This document shows, piece after piece, positions 27,208-35,871 of a stretch of 64,000 bases of DNA (position 1 is its first letter; each line of letters starts with the position of its first letter). The notes beneath the pieces are model-generated. The model made no database searches. It was not told the origin of the DNA and saw only the letters and a list, made by a program, of their open reading frames with translations. Made by a program: the position numbers and the translations under genes. Origin of the DNA: Glycomyces xiaoerkulensis (GTDB lineage: Bacteria > Actinomycetota > Actinomycetes > Mycobacteriales > Micromonosporaceae); the NCBI RefSeq assembly GCF_002798405.1, contig NZ_PGGV01000018.1, positions 1-64,000 on the forward strand, given 5' to 3'.

Positions 27208-28413
27208 TCAGGACGCGCCGACCAGCAGCCTCGCCGCGGTTTCGGCCCCGTCCGTGCGGACCTCGCCGCCGACGGCCCGCGCCCGGGCGACGGTCCGCGG
27301 GTCCAACGCCGACTCCAGGGCGGCCGCGAACGCCTCGACGGTCGGCTCCGCGGTGTCGAGACCGGCGCCGATGCCCAGTCGGGCCACCCGTTCGGACCAG
27401 TACGGCTGGTCGGCGATCTGGGGCACCACCACCTGCGGCGCCCCCGCCGCCGCGGCGGTCGTGGTGGTCCCCGCCCCGCCGTGATGCACGACCGCGGCCA
27501 CCCGCGGGAACAGCTTCCGGTGGTTGGCCTCGCCGAGGGCGAACCAGTCGTCGCCGTCCTCGAGCAGGCCCAGGTCGGCCCACCCGCGCGAGACGATCGC
27601 CCGGCGTCCCTGGTCGCGGACCAGCCGCATGGCCGACTGCGCGGCGTTCTTCGTCGACAGCCACGGCATGGAACCGAAACCGATGTAGACCGGCGGCTCC
27701 CCGGAGTCCAGAAACGCCTCGAGGTCGTCCGGGAGCGGGCGCTCGTCGGGCAGGATCCACGCGCCGGTCTGCACGACGTCGAGGCCCTCGGTCTCGGGCC
27801 ACGGCCCGAGAACCGGATCGGAGGCCAGCCACGGCCGGTCGGTGTAGACGTACCCGCGGACGTCCTCGATCGGCTCCAGTCCCAGCCGGGCCCGTATGCG
27901 GTTGAGCGGCACGCCGTAGAGGTGCTGCAGGTTCTCGGCGTCGATCGCCCACAGCACCTCGTTGTCGGTCTCGCCCTCGGGGAACGGCTTTCCCGGCCTG
28001 GGCAGCGGCGCGTGGTGCGGCGAGGGCAGGACTCGCGGGATGGAGCAGGCGTGCCGGTAGCGGATGTCCAGCCGCTCGGCGGCCAGTCGCACGCCGGCAG
28101 GCGTCATGCCGGTCGCCACGATCGCGTCGCAGCCCTCCCCGGCCTCGATGACGGTGTCGTACTGGTCGGCGACCATCCGGGCCGCGATCTTGGGCGCGTC
28201 GGAGAGTCTGGGCTTGTCGGCGCTGATCATGGGGCGGGCCGCTTGGCCGAGGGGCACCGGTTCGACCCCGTATCGGGCCAGCAGTTCTTCGAACTCGGGG
28301 TCCGGCGGGGCGCACATCACCACGTCCGCCCCGAGTTCGCGCAGCCGGGCCGCGAACGCCACCAGTGGTTGGACGTCGCCGCGCGATCCGATGGTCGTCA
28401 GCATCACACGCAT
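27208..28413 (-). CDS. Glycosyltransferase family 1 (MGT/UDP-glucosyltransferase-like)
   Basis: A 401-residue GT-B enzyme. MRVMLTTIGSRGDVQPLVAFAARLRELGADV is the typical N-terminus of macrolide- and sterol-type glycosyltransferases, and GFGSMPW, VAAVVHHGGAGTTTTAAAAGAPQVVVP and PQIADQPYWSERVARLG form the donor site. The acceptor is unknown; natural-product, lipid or antibiotic glycosylation are all possible. ATG 28413 follows GGGAG. It is flanked by the IS605-like element. Confidence 0.9.
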   Translation of the reverse strand: MRVMLTTIGSRGDVQPLVAFAARLRELGADVVMCAPPDPEFEELLARYGVEPVPLGQAARPMISADKPRLSDAPKIAARMVADQYDTVIEAGEGCDAIVATGMTPAGVRLAAERLDIRYRHACSIPRVLPSPHHAPLPRPGKPFPEGETDNEVLWAIDAENLQHLYGVPLNRIRARLGLEPIEDVRGYVYTDRPWLASDPVLGPWPETEGLDVVQTGAWILPDERPLPDDLEAFLDSGEPPVYIGFGSMPWLSTKNAAQSAMRLVRDQGRRAIVSRGWADLGLLEDGDDWFALGEANHRKLFPRVAAVVHHGGAGTTTTAAAAGAPQVVVPQIADQPYWSERVARLGIGAGLDTAEPTVEAFAAALESALDPRTVARARAVGGEVRTDGAETAARLLVGAS

Positions 28414-28534
28414 TTCGATCTCCCGAAACCGTCGTTGTTCCTGATTCCGAGAAACGATTCTGCACCCTTCGTGAACTGCGAAAACGAAGGCGGTACCCCG
28501 GCCTTCGAAACCCGTGGGGTATATTGTCAAGTGG

Positions 28535-28618
28535 CCTCCGGATGAGTCCGGAGGTTTGTACCTCGTCCGCCGTCGCTGGCTGCGACGTGGTCGGGTAGAT
28601 CGCGGCCGCTATGCGGCC
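28535..28618 (-). ncRNA. Candidate omega-RNA/right-end hairpins downstream of tnpB
   Basis: Reading the minus strand away from tnpB there are three perfect hairpins: GGCCGC/GCGGCC (28618-28604, spanning the tnpB stop), CGTCGC/GCGACG (28587-28571) and CCTCCGGA/TCCGGAGG with a four-base loop (28554-28535). TnpB nucleases use an RNA made from the 3' end of tnpB and the transposon right end, with the guide copied from flanking DNA. Position and strand fit; boundaries are inferred. Confidence 0.45.
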
Positions 28619-29772
28619 ACTCGGGACCCTTGACTCACAGCCCAAGCCATCCGGCCACGTGCACGCACGTTCACGGCGGCTATGGCGTCGGCCGGTCCAG
28701 CGAGACCGCACCCACGACATTCAAATCTGTCTCTCGATCTTCGGTTGGCACGTTCGGCGTGGTAGCACAGCGGGCACCTCTGTGAGGTGTGCCGGGCGTC
28801 CACGACGACGACCGGCACACCCGCCCGCTTCGCCTTGTACGCGATGTGTTGCGCCAACTGGTAGAACGGCCAGTTCGAGATCCTGCCGCGCTGGGACCGG
28901 GTGAGCCGTACCCGCTCGCGGATGCCCTCAAGGTCCTCCAGGGCGATCCCGCGACCGGTGCGTTCGGCCGCCGACACGATCTCTTTCGATATCCTGTGAT
29001 TCACATGGCTCGCGTGCCGCCGCTCCCTGCGGGCACGCTGCTTGAGTTTCCGCTTCGCGGCCTTGGTGGCCTTGGCTTGCAATTCGGCCCGTGCCCGGGC
29101 CATCCGGCGCCGGTAGCGTTCCAGGCCCTTGCCTTGATAGTTGTCGCCATCGGAGGTGGTGGCGAGGTTGACGATGCCCCGATCGACCCCGATGAAGTCG
29201 ACCGGCTCGAACTGCTCATCAGTCTCGGGCACCTCGACCGTCGCGGCCAGGTACAGCTCGCCGTCGCGTTCGAACAGGTCCGACTCGCCCTGCCGGTGCG
29301 CCCTCAAGACCTTCAGGTCCTGCTTCGAGCAGGCGAAACCGATACCCCGCCGCCGCCCCTCAGCGGCCCGGATCGACACGGTCCGCGCCTCCAGGTCCCA
29401 CGACAGGCACCGGTCGTCGAACGGCTGCGCGGCCCCGGCACGGAACGCCACCGGTTTGGCCAGCGCTTTCGCGGCACGCCGCCCGCGCAGCAGGCCGGAT
29501 CGGGCCTGGGCATACACCGTCCGATACGCGTCGCAGACCTTCTTGACTACGTGCTGCGCGAGCTGGGAGCCGATCCCGGTGGCCTTCGCCTCGGCATAGA
29601 CCCGGCCCCTGAGTGCGTACTCGCGCTCGATCCGCCCGGTCTCGGTGTCACGGTGCGCGAACGCGATGGCGGCGATCCGGTTCGCCTCGGCATTGCACAC
29701 CCGCAGCGTCTCGACCAGCACCGCACGCGAGGCCGCGTCCGGGACCAGTTTCACCACCACGACCTGCTTCAC
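28609..29772 (-). CDS. tnpB: RNA-guided nuclease TnpB (IS605 OrfB)
   Basis: A 387-residue TnpB. The RuvC catalytic triad appears intact: Asp197 in GVDRGIVN, Glu279 in ALEDLEGI and Asp362 in GPADAIAAVN. The zinc finger is CPLCYH (Cys333, 336) with CRGCG (Cys352, 355). The N-terminal domain and basic linker (KRKLKQRARRERRH) are present, so it looks functional. TnpB cleaves DNA next to a target-adjacent motif using an omega-RNA; it supports transposon retention. The GTG start lies 23 bases from the divergent tnpA start. Confidence 0.93.
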   Translation of the reverse strand: MKQVVVVKLVPDAASRAVLVETLRVCNAEANRIAAIAFAHRDTETGRIEREYALRGRVYAEAKATGIGSQLAQHVVKKVCDAYRTVYAQARSGLLRGRRAAKALAKPVAFRAGAAQPFDDRCLSWDLEARTVSIRAAEGRRRGIGFACSKQDLKVLRAHRQGESDLFERDGELYLAATVEVPETDEQFEPVDFIGVDRGIVNLATTSDGDNYQGKGLERYRRRMARARAELQAKATKAAKRKLKQRARRERRHASHVNHRISKEIVSAAERTGRGIALEDLEGIRERVRLTRSQRGRISNWPFYQLAQHIAYKAKRAGVPVVVVDARHTSQRCPLCYHAERANRRSRDRFECRGCGLAGPADAIAAVNVRARGRMAWAVSQGSRVAA

Positions 29773-29795
29773 GACTCCAGGATAGCGTTCTGTCT

Positions 29796-30227
29796 ATGTC
29801 ACCTCGATGGGAGCCAGACCCGAATATACGCAGGGGAAGACACGTTGTCTTCAACCTCCACGCGCACTTGGTCTTCAATCCGAAGCATCGGCGATCGGTG
29901 TTCACGGACGCGATCCTGACCAGATGCGAGCAGATCATGCGCGACACCTGTGACAAGTTCGGGGCCGAACTGGCCGAGTTCAACGGTGCAACCGATCACG
30001 TGCACCTGCTCGTCCACTACCCGCCCAGTCTGACCCTTTCCACTCTCGTCGGATCACTCAAAGGGGTTTCCGCGCGCCTGCTCCGCAAGGAGTTCAGCGC
30101 CCATATCCGCCAGTATCTTTGGGGCGACCACTTCTGGTCACCGTCCTACTTCGCCGCCTCGTGCGGGGGTGCACCGCTGGCGATCATCAAGGAGTACATC
30201 GAGAACCAGAAACGGCCCGAGTCATAG
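29796..30227 (+). CDS. tnpA: IS200/IS605 transposase TnpA (Y1 HUH)
   Basis: A 143-residue Y1 single-strand transposase. HVH at residues 68-70 (ATDHVHLLVHYPP) is the HUH motif and Tyr134 in IKEYIENQ is the nucleophile. The length is normal (130-155). ATG 29796 has TAGCGT (29783-29788) seven bases upstream, consistent with a leaderless mRNA. The gene seems intact although the left transposon end is not evident beyond it. Confidence 0.93.
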   Translation: MSPRWEPDPNIRRGRHVVFNLHAHLVFNPKHRRSVFTDAILTRCEQIMRDTCDKFGAELAEFNGATDHVHLLVHYPPSLTLSTLVGSLKGVSARLLRKEFSAHIRQYLWGDHFWSPSYFAASCGGAPLAIIKEYIENQKRPES

Positions 30228-30233
30228 GCCAGG

Positions 30234-30668
30234 TCAGCCCGAGTTGGAGATGTAGCCTTCGAGCTGCTCCATCTCGAATTCCAGCTCTCCGATGCGGCCC
30301 TTGACGACATCGCCGATGCTCACGATGCCGGCGAGGACGCCGTTGCCGGCGAGGACGGGGACGTGCCGGACGCGCTGGTCGGTCATCAGCACCATCAGGT
30401 CGTCGATCGAGTCGTCGAACGAGCAGGTGCGCACGTCGCCGGTCATGATCCGGGAGACCGGCGCGTCGTGCAGGCCGGGATCGGCGTGCAGCGCCCTGAC
30501 CACGTCGCGCTCCGATACGATGCCGTCGACCGTGTAGCCGTCGGTGCTCACCACCAGCGCACCGAGGTTGTGCTCGGCGAGCTCGGCCAGCAGGGTACGC
30601 ACCGACTCCTCGGGGCGAATGGTGACCACGGCCGACCCCTTGGAACGCAGTATGTCGCTGATTCGCAT
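30234..30668 (-). CDS. CBS-domain protein
   Basis: A 144-residue protein of two CBS motifs (Bateman module) with little else: residues 1-60 (MRISDILRSKGSAVVTIRPEESV, GALVV, GIVSERDVVRAL) and 70-130 (MTGDVRTCSFDDSIDDLMVLMTDQRVRHVPVLAGNGVLAGIVSIGDVVKGRI). Such stand-alone proteins bind adenosyl ligands and may sense energy status. GGGGAGGGG precedes the ATG. The mutL reading frame overlaps its start by 121 bases. Its stop lies six bases from that of tnpA. Confidence 0.85.
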   Translation of the reverse strand: MRISDILRSKGSAVVTIRPEESVRTLLAELAEHNLGALVVSTDGYTVDGIVSERDVVRALHADPGLHDAPVSRIMTGDVRTCSFDDSIDDLMVLMTDQRVRHVPVLAGNGVLAGIVSIGDVVKGRIGELEFEMEQLEGYISNSG

Positions 30669-32119
30669 GGCGCCCCTCCCCCAGTTCCCTCGGGTGTCAC
30701 CTGAGGATACCGCCGCCGGGCCCGGCATAACAGCCCAAATCGTTCGTCCGGTGCGGTCGCATCGGCGTGCGAGCGTTCGACCAGCTCCGCGCGGAGGAGT
30801 CGTGTCGCGGCCGCTCGGCGGCCGTCGGCTGCTAGGAGGCCGGCCGGGGCGAGGACGTGGTCCGCGTCGACGACGACCCGGGCCGCCGCCGGCGGCGGCC
30901 GGAAGCCGCCCGAGGTGTACTCGCAGACCGCTTCGCGGACCCAGGACTCGGCCGCGGCCGGATCGAGCCGCAGCGCTCCCCCGGAGCCGATCACCAGTTT
31001 CACGGCCGCGAGGTCCTTCCCGCCTCGCAGCGGCTCGATCGGCCCGCCGATGCGTTCGCCGCGGGCGTGGCGACCCACCGCCACGCGGGCCGCGAGCGCG
31101 CTCAGCAGGTCGTCGGTCGCCCGCTCGTCCGCGGTTTCGGCGCGGAGGTCGGGCCGGTCGCTTCGGCGCCGGGCGGCGTCGCGCAGGGCCGGGCTCGGCT
31201 CCAGGTCGCCGGTCTCGGCGGCTGCGACGATGCCGGTGGCGGTGTGCCGGATCCCGAGGTCGCCTTCGACCGTTCGCGAGCGCCAGGCGGTTCCGGCCAC
31301 CTCGGTGCGGGGTCCGCTCAGCTCGGGGTCGGGAGTGAGGACCGAGTAGACGTCGGTGGTCGCGCCCCCGACGTCGACGGCCAGCAGGTCTTCGCCGAGC
31401 AGGTCGCCGAGGAGTTCGATGCCGGTCAGGACCGCGTCGGGGGTCGGGGCTTTCACCAGGCCGGTGAAGTCGGCGCGGACCGAAAGGTGCTTGCCGGCCA
31501 TGACGTGGCGCAGGAAGAGGTCGCGGAGCGCGGTCCGGGCCGGTGCCGGGTCGAGGTCGCCGATGCGCGGGAGGACGTTGCCGGCGCAGGTGGCGTCGAA
31601 TCCGGCGTCGGTCAGGAGCCGGTGGAGGTCGTCGGCCGCGTCGCGGTTGCCCGCGAGGACCACCGGGACCCGGATCCCCGTGGCGGCCAACGCCGCGGCG
31701 TTGGCGCGCAGTGCCGTCTGGTCGCCGCCGTCGGTGCCGCCGGCCAGCAGCAGCACGTCCGGTCGGGCCTCGGCCAGGGCGTTCCAGTCGGCCTGCCCGA
31801 TGTCGCCGGCGCAGACGCGCACCACTCTGGCCCCCGCCGAGAGGCCGGCGCGGTGAGCGGCCCTGGCCGTCACCAGGGGCTCGCTGCCGACCACTCCCAG
31901 GCGCAGGCCGCCGCCCGCCGAGGAGCACACCAGGGTCTCGACCGCCCGCGCACGGCTTGGGACCGCCGCCCGGACGGCCCGGTCGAGGCCGTCCATCACG
32001 TCGGTTCCGAGCGTGGTCGGATGCGAGGCGGTCCCGAGCAGGCCGCCGGATTCGGCGTCGACGGCCGCGGCCTTGGTGTAGGTGGAGCCGACGTCGACGC
32101 AGGCGACGACCTCGTTCAC
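30548..32119 (-). CDS. MutL/GlmL-type ATPase, likely B12-aminomutase reactivase
   Basis: A 523-codon frame. Residues 1 to about 465 match the GlmL/MutL family: VACVDVGSTYTKAAAVD phosphate loop, CSSAGGGLRLGVVG, LLLAGGTDGGD and AVDVGGATTDVYSV. GlmL-like ATPases accompany glutamate mutase and lysine/ornithine 5,6- and 4,5-aminomutases and are thought to reactivate damaged cobalamin enzymes. The start overlaps kal by ATGA. Homology appears to fade after AATRLLRAEL, but no stop occurs there; the frame runs on 50-60 codons into the CBS gene. Confidence 0.75.
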   Translation of the reverse strand: MNEVVACVDVGSTYTKAAAVDAESGGLLGTASHPTTLGTDVMDGLDRAVRAAVPSRARAVETLVCSSAGGGLRLGVVGSEPLVTARAAHRAGLSAGARVVRVCAGDIGQADWNALAEARPDVLLLAGGTDGGDQTALRANAAALAATGIRVPVVLAGNRDAADDLHRLLTDAGFDATCAGNVLPRIGDLDPAPARTALRDLFLRHVMAGKHLSVRADFTGLVKAPTPDAVLTGIELLGDLLGEDLLAVDVGGATTDVYSVLTPDPELSGPRTEVAGTAWRSRTVEGDLGIRHTATGIVAAAETGDLEPSPALRDAARRRSDRPDLRAETADERATDDLLSALAARVAVGRHARGERIGGPIEPLRGGKDLAAVKLVIGSGGALRLDPAAAESWVREAVCEYTSGGFRPPPAAARVVVDADHVLAPAGLLAADGRRAAATRLLRAELVERSHADATAPDERFGLLCRARRRYPQVTPEGTGGGAPCESATYCVPRGRPWSPFAPRSRCVPCWPSSPSTTSVRWW

Positions 32120-32496
32120 GGCACCACGACGGTGCCGGTGGCGGTGGTCGCCAGGATCGGTTCGTCCAGCGCCGACGCCGCCGATCCGCTCCGCTCGGGG
32201 TCGGAGCGGCAGACGACCCGGAGGGTGAACTCGATCGTGCGGCTGCGGTTGCCGGTGCGCGTGACCGTCCCGGTCGCCTCGACCACGTCGCCGGCGCGGA
32301 CGGCGGCCTTGAACTGGACGTCGGAGTAGGAGGCGAACAGGCCCTCGTCGCCGTCGGTCCTGATGCAGATCTCGGTCGCGACGTCGCCGAACACGGCCAG
32401 CGCGTAGGCCCCGTCGACCAGGCCGCCGCCGTAGTGGGCGCGGCCGTGGGGGATGTAGGCGCGGTGGGTGACGCTGAGTCCGTCGTGGTCGTTCAT
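32116..32496 (-). CDS. kal: 3-aminobutyryl-CoA ammonia-lyase
   Basis: A 126-residue hot-dog-fold protein: LSVTHRAYIPHGRAHYGGGLVDGAYALAVFGDVATEICIRTDGDEGLF. In the lysine pathway Kal removes ammonia from L-3-aminobutyryl-CoA to give crotonyl-CoA. The identification rests on fold, size and position between kamE and the reactivase in a kam operon. It overlaps both neighbours by four-base ATGA junctions (32493-32496 and 32116-32119). Confidence 0.86.
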   Translation of the reverse strand: MNDHDGLSVTHRAYIPHGRAHYGGGLVDGAYALAVFGDVATEICIRTDGDEGLFASYSDVQFKAAVRAGDVVEATGTVTRTGNRSRTIEFTLRVVCRSDPERSGSAASALDEPILATTATGTVVVP

Positions 32497-33242
32497 GCGA
32501 TCGGCTCCCTCTCGGTGGTGATGAGGCGGTGGACCAGGTAGGAGGCGACTTCGCCCGGGGTGGTGCCGCGGGAGAAGACGCGGTCGACGCCGAGTTCGGC
32601 GGCCGAGCGTTCGTCGAATCGGGGGCCGCCGGCGACGAGCAGGGGCCGGCGCCCGGGCGGGAGCGCCTCGCGGAAGGCGGCGGCCATTTCCCGGGTGTTG
32701 TGGAGGTGGGCGTCCTTCTGGGTCACGACCTGGCTGACCAGGACCGCGTCGGCGGACTCTTCGACCGCGCGGTTGGCCAGGTCGGGGACGGCGACTTGGG
32801 CGCCGAGGTTGACCACGCGCAGTTCGCGGTAGTACTCCAGGCCCTTCTCCCCGGCGACGCCCTTGATGTTGAGGATCGCGTCGATGCCGACGGTGTGGGC
32901 GTCGGTGCCGATGCAGGCGCCGACCACGCAGAGCTTGCGGCCGAGCCGCTCCTTGACCAGTTCGTTGACCTGCTTGGGGTTCAGGACCGGGAAGTCGCGT
33001 TCGACGACGTCGACCTCGTCGAGGTTCACCAGGTGGCGGGCGGCGCCGTAGACGACGAAGAACGTGTGATCGCGGTCGATCTGCCTGGCGTGGACGACCA
33101 TCGCACTGTCGATGCCCATTTTGGAGGCGAGTTGGGCGGCGGCGCCTTCGGCGCGCTTGTCGTGCGGCACCGGCAGGGTGAACGAGAGCTGCACCATGCC
33201 GTCGCCGCCGGTGTCGCCGTAGGGGCGGACGATCCGGGTCAT
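32493..33242 (-). CDS. kamE: Lysine 5,6-aminomutase beta subunit
   Basis: A 249-residue B12- and PLP-binding subunit. The B12 motif DAHTVG (His116) and the PLP lysine in LNIKG (Lys127) are 11 residues apart, the same spacing as His133/Lys144 in the clostridial enzyme. The remaining GAQVAVPDLANRAVEESADAVLVSQVVTQKDAHLHN forms the Rossmann domain. With KamD it moves the terminal amino group of L-beta-lysine (or D-lysine) from C6 to C5. It overlaps kamD by ATGA. Confidence 0.95.
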   Translation of the reverse strand: MTRIVRPYGDTGGDGMVQLSFTLPVPHDKRAEGAAAQLASKMGIDSAMVVHARQIDRDHTFFVVYGAARHLVNLDEVDVVERDFPVLNPKQVNELVKERLGRKLCVVGACIGTDAHTVGIDAILNIKGVAGEKGLEYYRELRVVNLGAQVAVPDLANRAVEESADAVLVSQVVTQKDAHLHNTREMAAAFREALPPGRRPLLVAGGPRFDERSAAELGVDRVFSRGTTPGEVASYLVHRLITTEREPIA

Positions 33243-34816
33243 CGGGCCGCCTCCCGTTCGGCGTCGAGGATCTCGGCGGCGGGGTTGAAGTAGTCCTCGG
33301 CGCGTTCGGCCACGCCTTCGAGGCCGCGGCCGCCGTCGGCCGGTCGCTTCATGATGCCGAAGGTGCCGTCGGCGATCGCGCCCAGCAGTCCGTCGTCGAC
33401 GATGCGTTCGAGGAGGTCGACCGCTTCGCGGAGGACCCGGTCGGCGCGGTCGGCGATGAAGCCGTCGGCGGGCGGGCGGAAGTCCTCGACCAGGCCCGAG
33501 CAGGCGTTCAGGACGTAGCGGACGTTCTGCAGCGCGATGTCGCGGTCGGACAGCCAGGGGGTGACGACCGCTTCGGTCATCATGCCCACCAGGAGGATCG
33601 ATTGTCCGGTCATGACGCCGGCGAGGTTGAAGAAGCCGTCGAGGAGGTTGCCGCGGAACACGTCGCCGCTCATGTGCCGGGTCGGCGGCATCCACTTCAG
33701 CGGTACGTCGGGGAACAGCCCGCGGGCCAGCAGGGCGTGGGCCAGTTCGAGCCGGAACGACTCGGGGACGTCGGGGTCGATCTCGAAGGCGTGCCCGAGG
33801 CCGAGGAGCCGGTCGGGGAGTCCGGCCTCGTGGGCGAAGTATTCGTTGAGCAACTGGGAGACGGTGACGGTGTGGGCGGCCTCGACCGCGTCGGCGGTGG
33901 TGAGGTAGTTGTCCTCGCCGGTGTTGATGATGATGCCCGCGCGGGCATGTACTTGGCGGGAGAACCGCTGGTCGATGAAGGTGCGGACGGGGTTGATGTC
34001 GCGGAACAGGATGCCGTACATGCAGTCGTTGAGCATCATGTCGAGGCGGTTGAGGCCGGCCAGGGCGGCGATCTCGGGCATGCACAGGCCGGAGGCGTAG
34101 TTGCACAGCCGCACGTACCGTCCGATCTCGCGGGAGGTCTCGTCGAGCGCCGCGCGCATGAGCCGGAAGTTCTCGCCGGTGGCGTAGGTGCCGGCGAAGC
34201 CTTCGCGGGTGGCGCCTTCGGGGACGTAGTCGAGCAGGGACTGCCCGGTGGAGCGGATGACGGCGATGATGTCGGCCCCGGCCTTGGCGGCGGCCTGGGC
34301 CTGGGGGATGTCCTCGTAGATGTCTCCGGTGGCGACGATGAGGTAGATCCAGGGCCGCTGGGGCGGGTCGCCGACCCGGTCGACCAGTTCGGTGCGGGCC
34401 CGCCGCTGGGCGTCGATGCGTTCGATGCCGCCGGCGACGGCGGCGCGGGCGGTCTCGCGGGCGGCTGCGGCGGTCGGGCCGGTGGGCGGTTCGAACTTGA
34501 CGCCGCCTGCGGCCGCGGCGTGGGCCAGGCGCAGCAGGTCGGGGTGCTCGGCGCCGGCGAGGGCGGCGAAGACCGGTCCGGCGACGCCGTGTCCGATGCC
34601 GACCTGGTCGGCGACGGCGTCGACCAGGCGGTTGACCCAAGGGATGCCGTCGGCGTCGGCGCCGGTGAGCCCGGCCAGGCGGAGGGTGGCGCGCTCGACC
34701 GAGACGGTGGTGTGGGTCCGGGCCATGTCGACCACGGGCCGGCCGGCCCGTCCGGCGAGGCGGCGGGCGCGCTCGACCAGGTCGGGGTCGAGCCTCAGGA
34801 GCGGACGGGCGGTCAT
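33239..34816 (-). CDS. kamD: Lysine 5,6-aminomutase alpha subunit
   Basis: A 525-residue large subunit with the TIM barrel that houses the adenosyl radical and substrate. Recognisable stretches: GDIYEDIPQAQAAAKAGADIIAVIRSTGQSLLDYVPEG, LNRLDMMLNDCMYGILFRDINP, MPPTRHMSGDVFRGN and GMMTEAVVTPWLSDRD. Length matches family members (about 515-520). It overlaps kdd by four bases (34813-34816) upstream and kamE downstream, so subunit stoichiometry is likely set by coupling. Confidence 0.96.
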   Translation of the reverse strand: MTARPLLRLDPDLVERARRLAGRAGRPVVDMARTHTTVSVERATLRLAGLTGADADGIPWVNRLVDAVADQVGIGHGVAGPVFAALAGAEHPDLLRLAHAAAAGGVKFEPPTGPTAAAARETARAAVAGGIERIDAQRRARTELVDRVGDPPQRPWIYLIVATGDIYEDIPQAQAAAKAGADIIAVIRSTGQSLLDYVPEGATREGFAGTYATGENFRLMRAALDETSREIGRYVRLCNYASGLCMPEIAALAGLNRLDMMLNDCMYGILFRDINPVRTFIDQRFSRQVHARAGIIINTGEDNYLTTADAVEAAHTVTVSQLLNEYFAHEAGLPDRLLGLGHAFEIDPDVPESFRLELAHALLARGLFPDVPLKWMPPTRHMSGDVFRGNLLDGFFNLAGVMTGQSILLVGMMTEAVVTPWLSDRDIALQNVRYVLNACSGLVEDFRPPADGFIADRADRVLREAVDLLERIVDDGLLGAIADGTFGIMKRPADGGRGLEGVAERAEDYFNPAAEILDAEREAAR

Positions 34817-35871
34817 GCGGCGGCCTCCGTCCGGCGGGTGAGCAGGTCGCGCAGACCGGGCTGGTGCCGCATCAGGTGGAGGGCGTAGGCGGCGTGGCCG
34901 GGGACGTAGCCGTTGCCGATGAGCATCTCGACGTCGGCGGCGAGCCCTTCGGCGCCGAGCGCGGCGGCGGGGAACGAGGTGGCCATGGAGAAGAACACGA
35001 CGGTGCCGCCGGCGGCGGTCGACAGGATCGCGCCGTGTTCGCAGCCGGGGACGTCGGCGCAGACGACGGTGACGTCGGCGCCGCGGCCGTCGAGGGCGCC
35101 GGTGACGGTCTCGGCCAGCGCGAGCGGTTCGGTGGCGTCGGCGACGGCGATGCGGTCGGCGAGGCCGGCGGCCTCGAGTTCGGCGGCCTCGTCGCGGTCG
35201 CGGACGATGCCCAGGACGGTGGCGGCGCGGGCGTCGCGGGCGGCGGCAAGGGACAGGGAGCCGGATTTGCCGGCCGCGCCGAGGACGGCGACGGTCGCGG
35301 GCGCGTGCGCGGGGTTGGAGCGGCGGGCGACGACGCGGCGGACCAGGGCGGGGGCGCCGCAGACGTCGAACACGGCGAGCGACAGCGCCTCGGGCAGGTC
35401 GCCGGGGAGGGCGGCGGCGATGGAGCGGGCGAAGAGGATGGCGTGGCCCGAGGTGGGTACCTGTTCGGTGAGGCCGTCCCAGCGTTCGAGGCCGTCGTAG
35501 ATGCGGAGGGGGGTCAGCGTGAGGGAGACGAGGGTGGCGATCCTCTGGCCGGCCCGGAGTCCGAGGGGCGAGCGTTCGCCTACGGCGTCGACGGTGCCGA
35601 TGAGCATGCCGCCGGAGCCGGTGCGCGGGTTGTGCATCTTGCCGCGCCGTTCGACGATGTCGCGGACTTCGGCGCGGACGGCGTCGCCGTCGCCGGCGTG
35701 GTCGGTGCGGAGCCGCCGGTAGGAGGCGGCGTCGAGGTTGAGGCGTTCGACGCTGACGCGGACTTCGTTATCGGCGATATCGGGTTGGTCGTCCAGCCGG
35801 TCCGCCGCTTGTGGCAGCGCCCCGGCGGGACTGACGACTCGGTGCGAGCCGACCGGTGAGCCTGTCGACAT
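34813..35871 (-). CDS. kdd: L-erythro-3,5-diaminohexanoate dehydrogenase
   Basis: A 352-residue NAD(P)-dependent dehydrogenase that oxidises 3,5-diaminohexanoate to 5-amino-3-oxohexanoate. A Rossmann fold begins at TVAVLGAAGKSGSLSLAAAR (about residue 195), preceded by a GroES-like region (MHNPRTGSGGMLIGTVDAVG). It is the first gene of the minus-strand unit. GGAAGGG serves as ribosome site 11 bases before the ATG. The promoter region is shared with kamA. Confidence 0.93.
   Translation of the reverse strand: MSTGSPVGSHRVVSPAGALPQAADRLDDQPDIADNEVRVSVERLNLDAASYRRLRTDHAGDGDAVRAEVRDIVERRGKMHNPRTGSGGMLIGTVDAVGERSPLGLRAGQRIATLVSLTLTPLRIYDGLERWDGLTEQVPTSGHAILFARSIAAALPGDLPEALSLAVFDVCGAPALVRRVVARRSNPAHAPATVAVLGAAGKSGSLSLAAARDARAATVLGIVRDRDEAAELEAAGLADRIAVADATEPLALAETVTGALDGRGADVTVVCADVPGCEHGAILSTAAGGTVVFFSMATSFPAAALGAEGLAADVEMLIGNGYVPGHAAYALHLMRHQPGLRDLLTRRTEAAA

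Larger units (their letters stand above)
28535..30227. mobile_element. IS200/IS605-type element with divergent tnpB and tnpA
   Basis: Divergent tnpB (minus) and tnpA (plus) genes with 23 bases between starts define an IS605-like element. Three hairpins lie downstream of tnpB. The tnpA stop is only six bases from the stop of the CBS-domain gene at 30234, so the left end appears missing or overlaps that gene. Exact ends are not determinable from this sequence alone; the coordinates cover the recognisable parts. Confidence 0.8.

Noticed and set aside
29648-30017. Minus-strand frames across tnpA
   Set aside because: Antisense to an intact Y1 transposase gene; no independent evidence.
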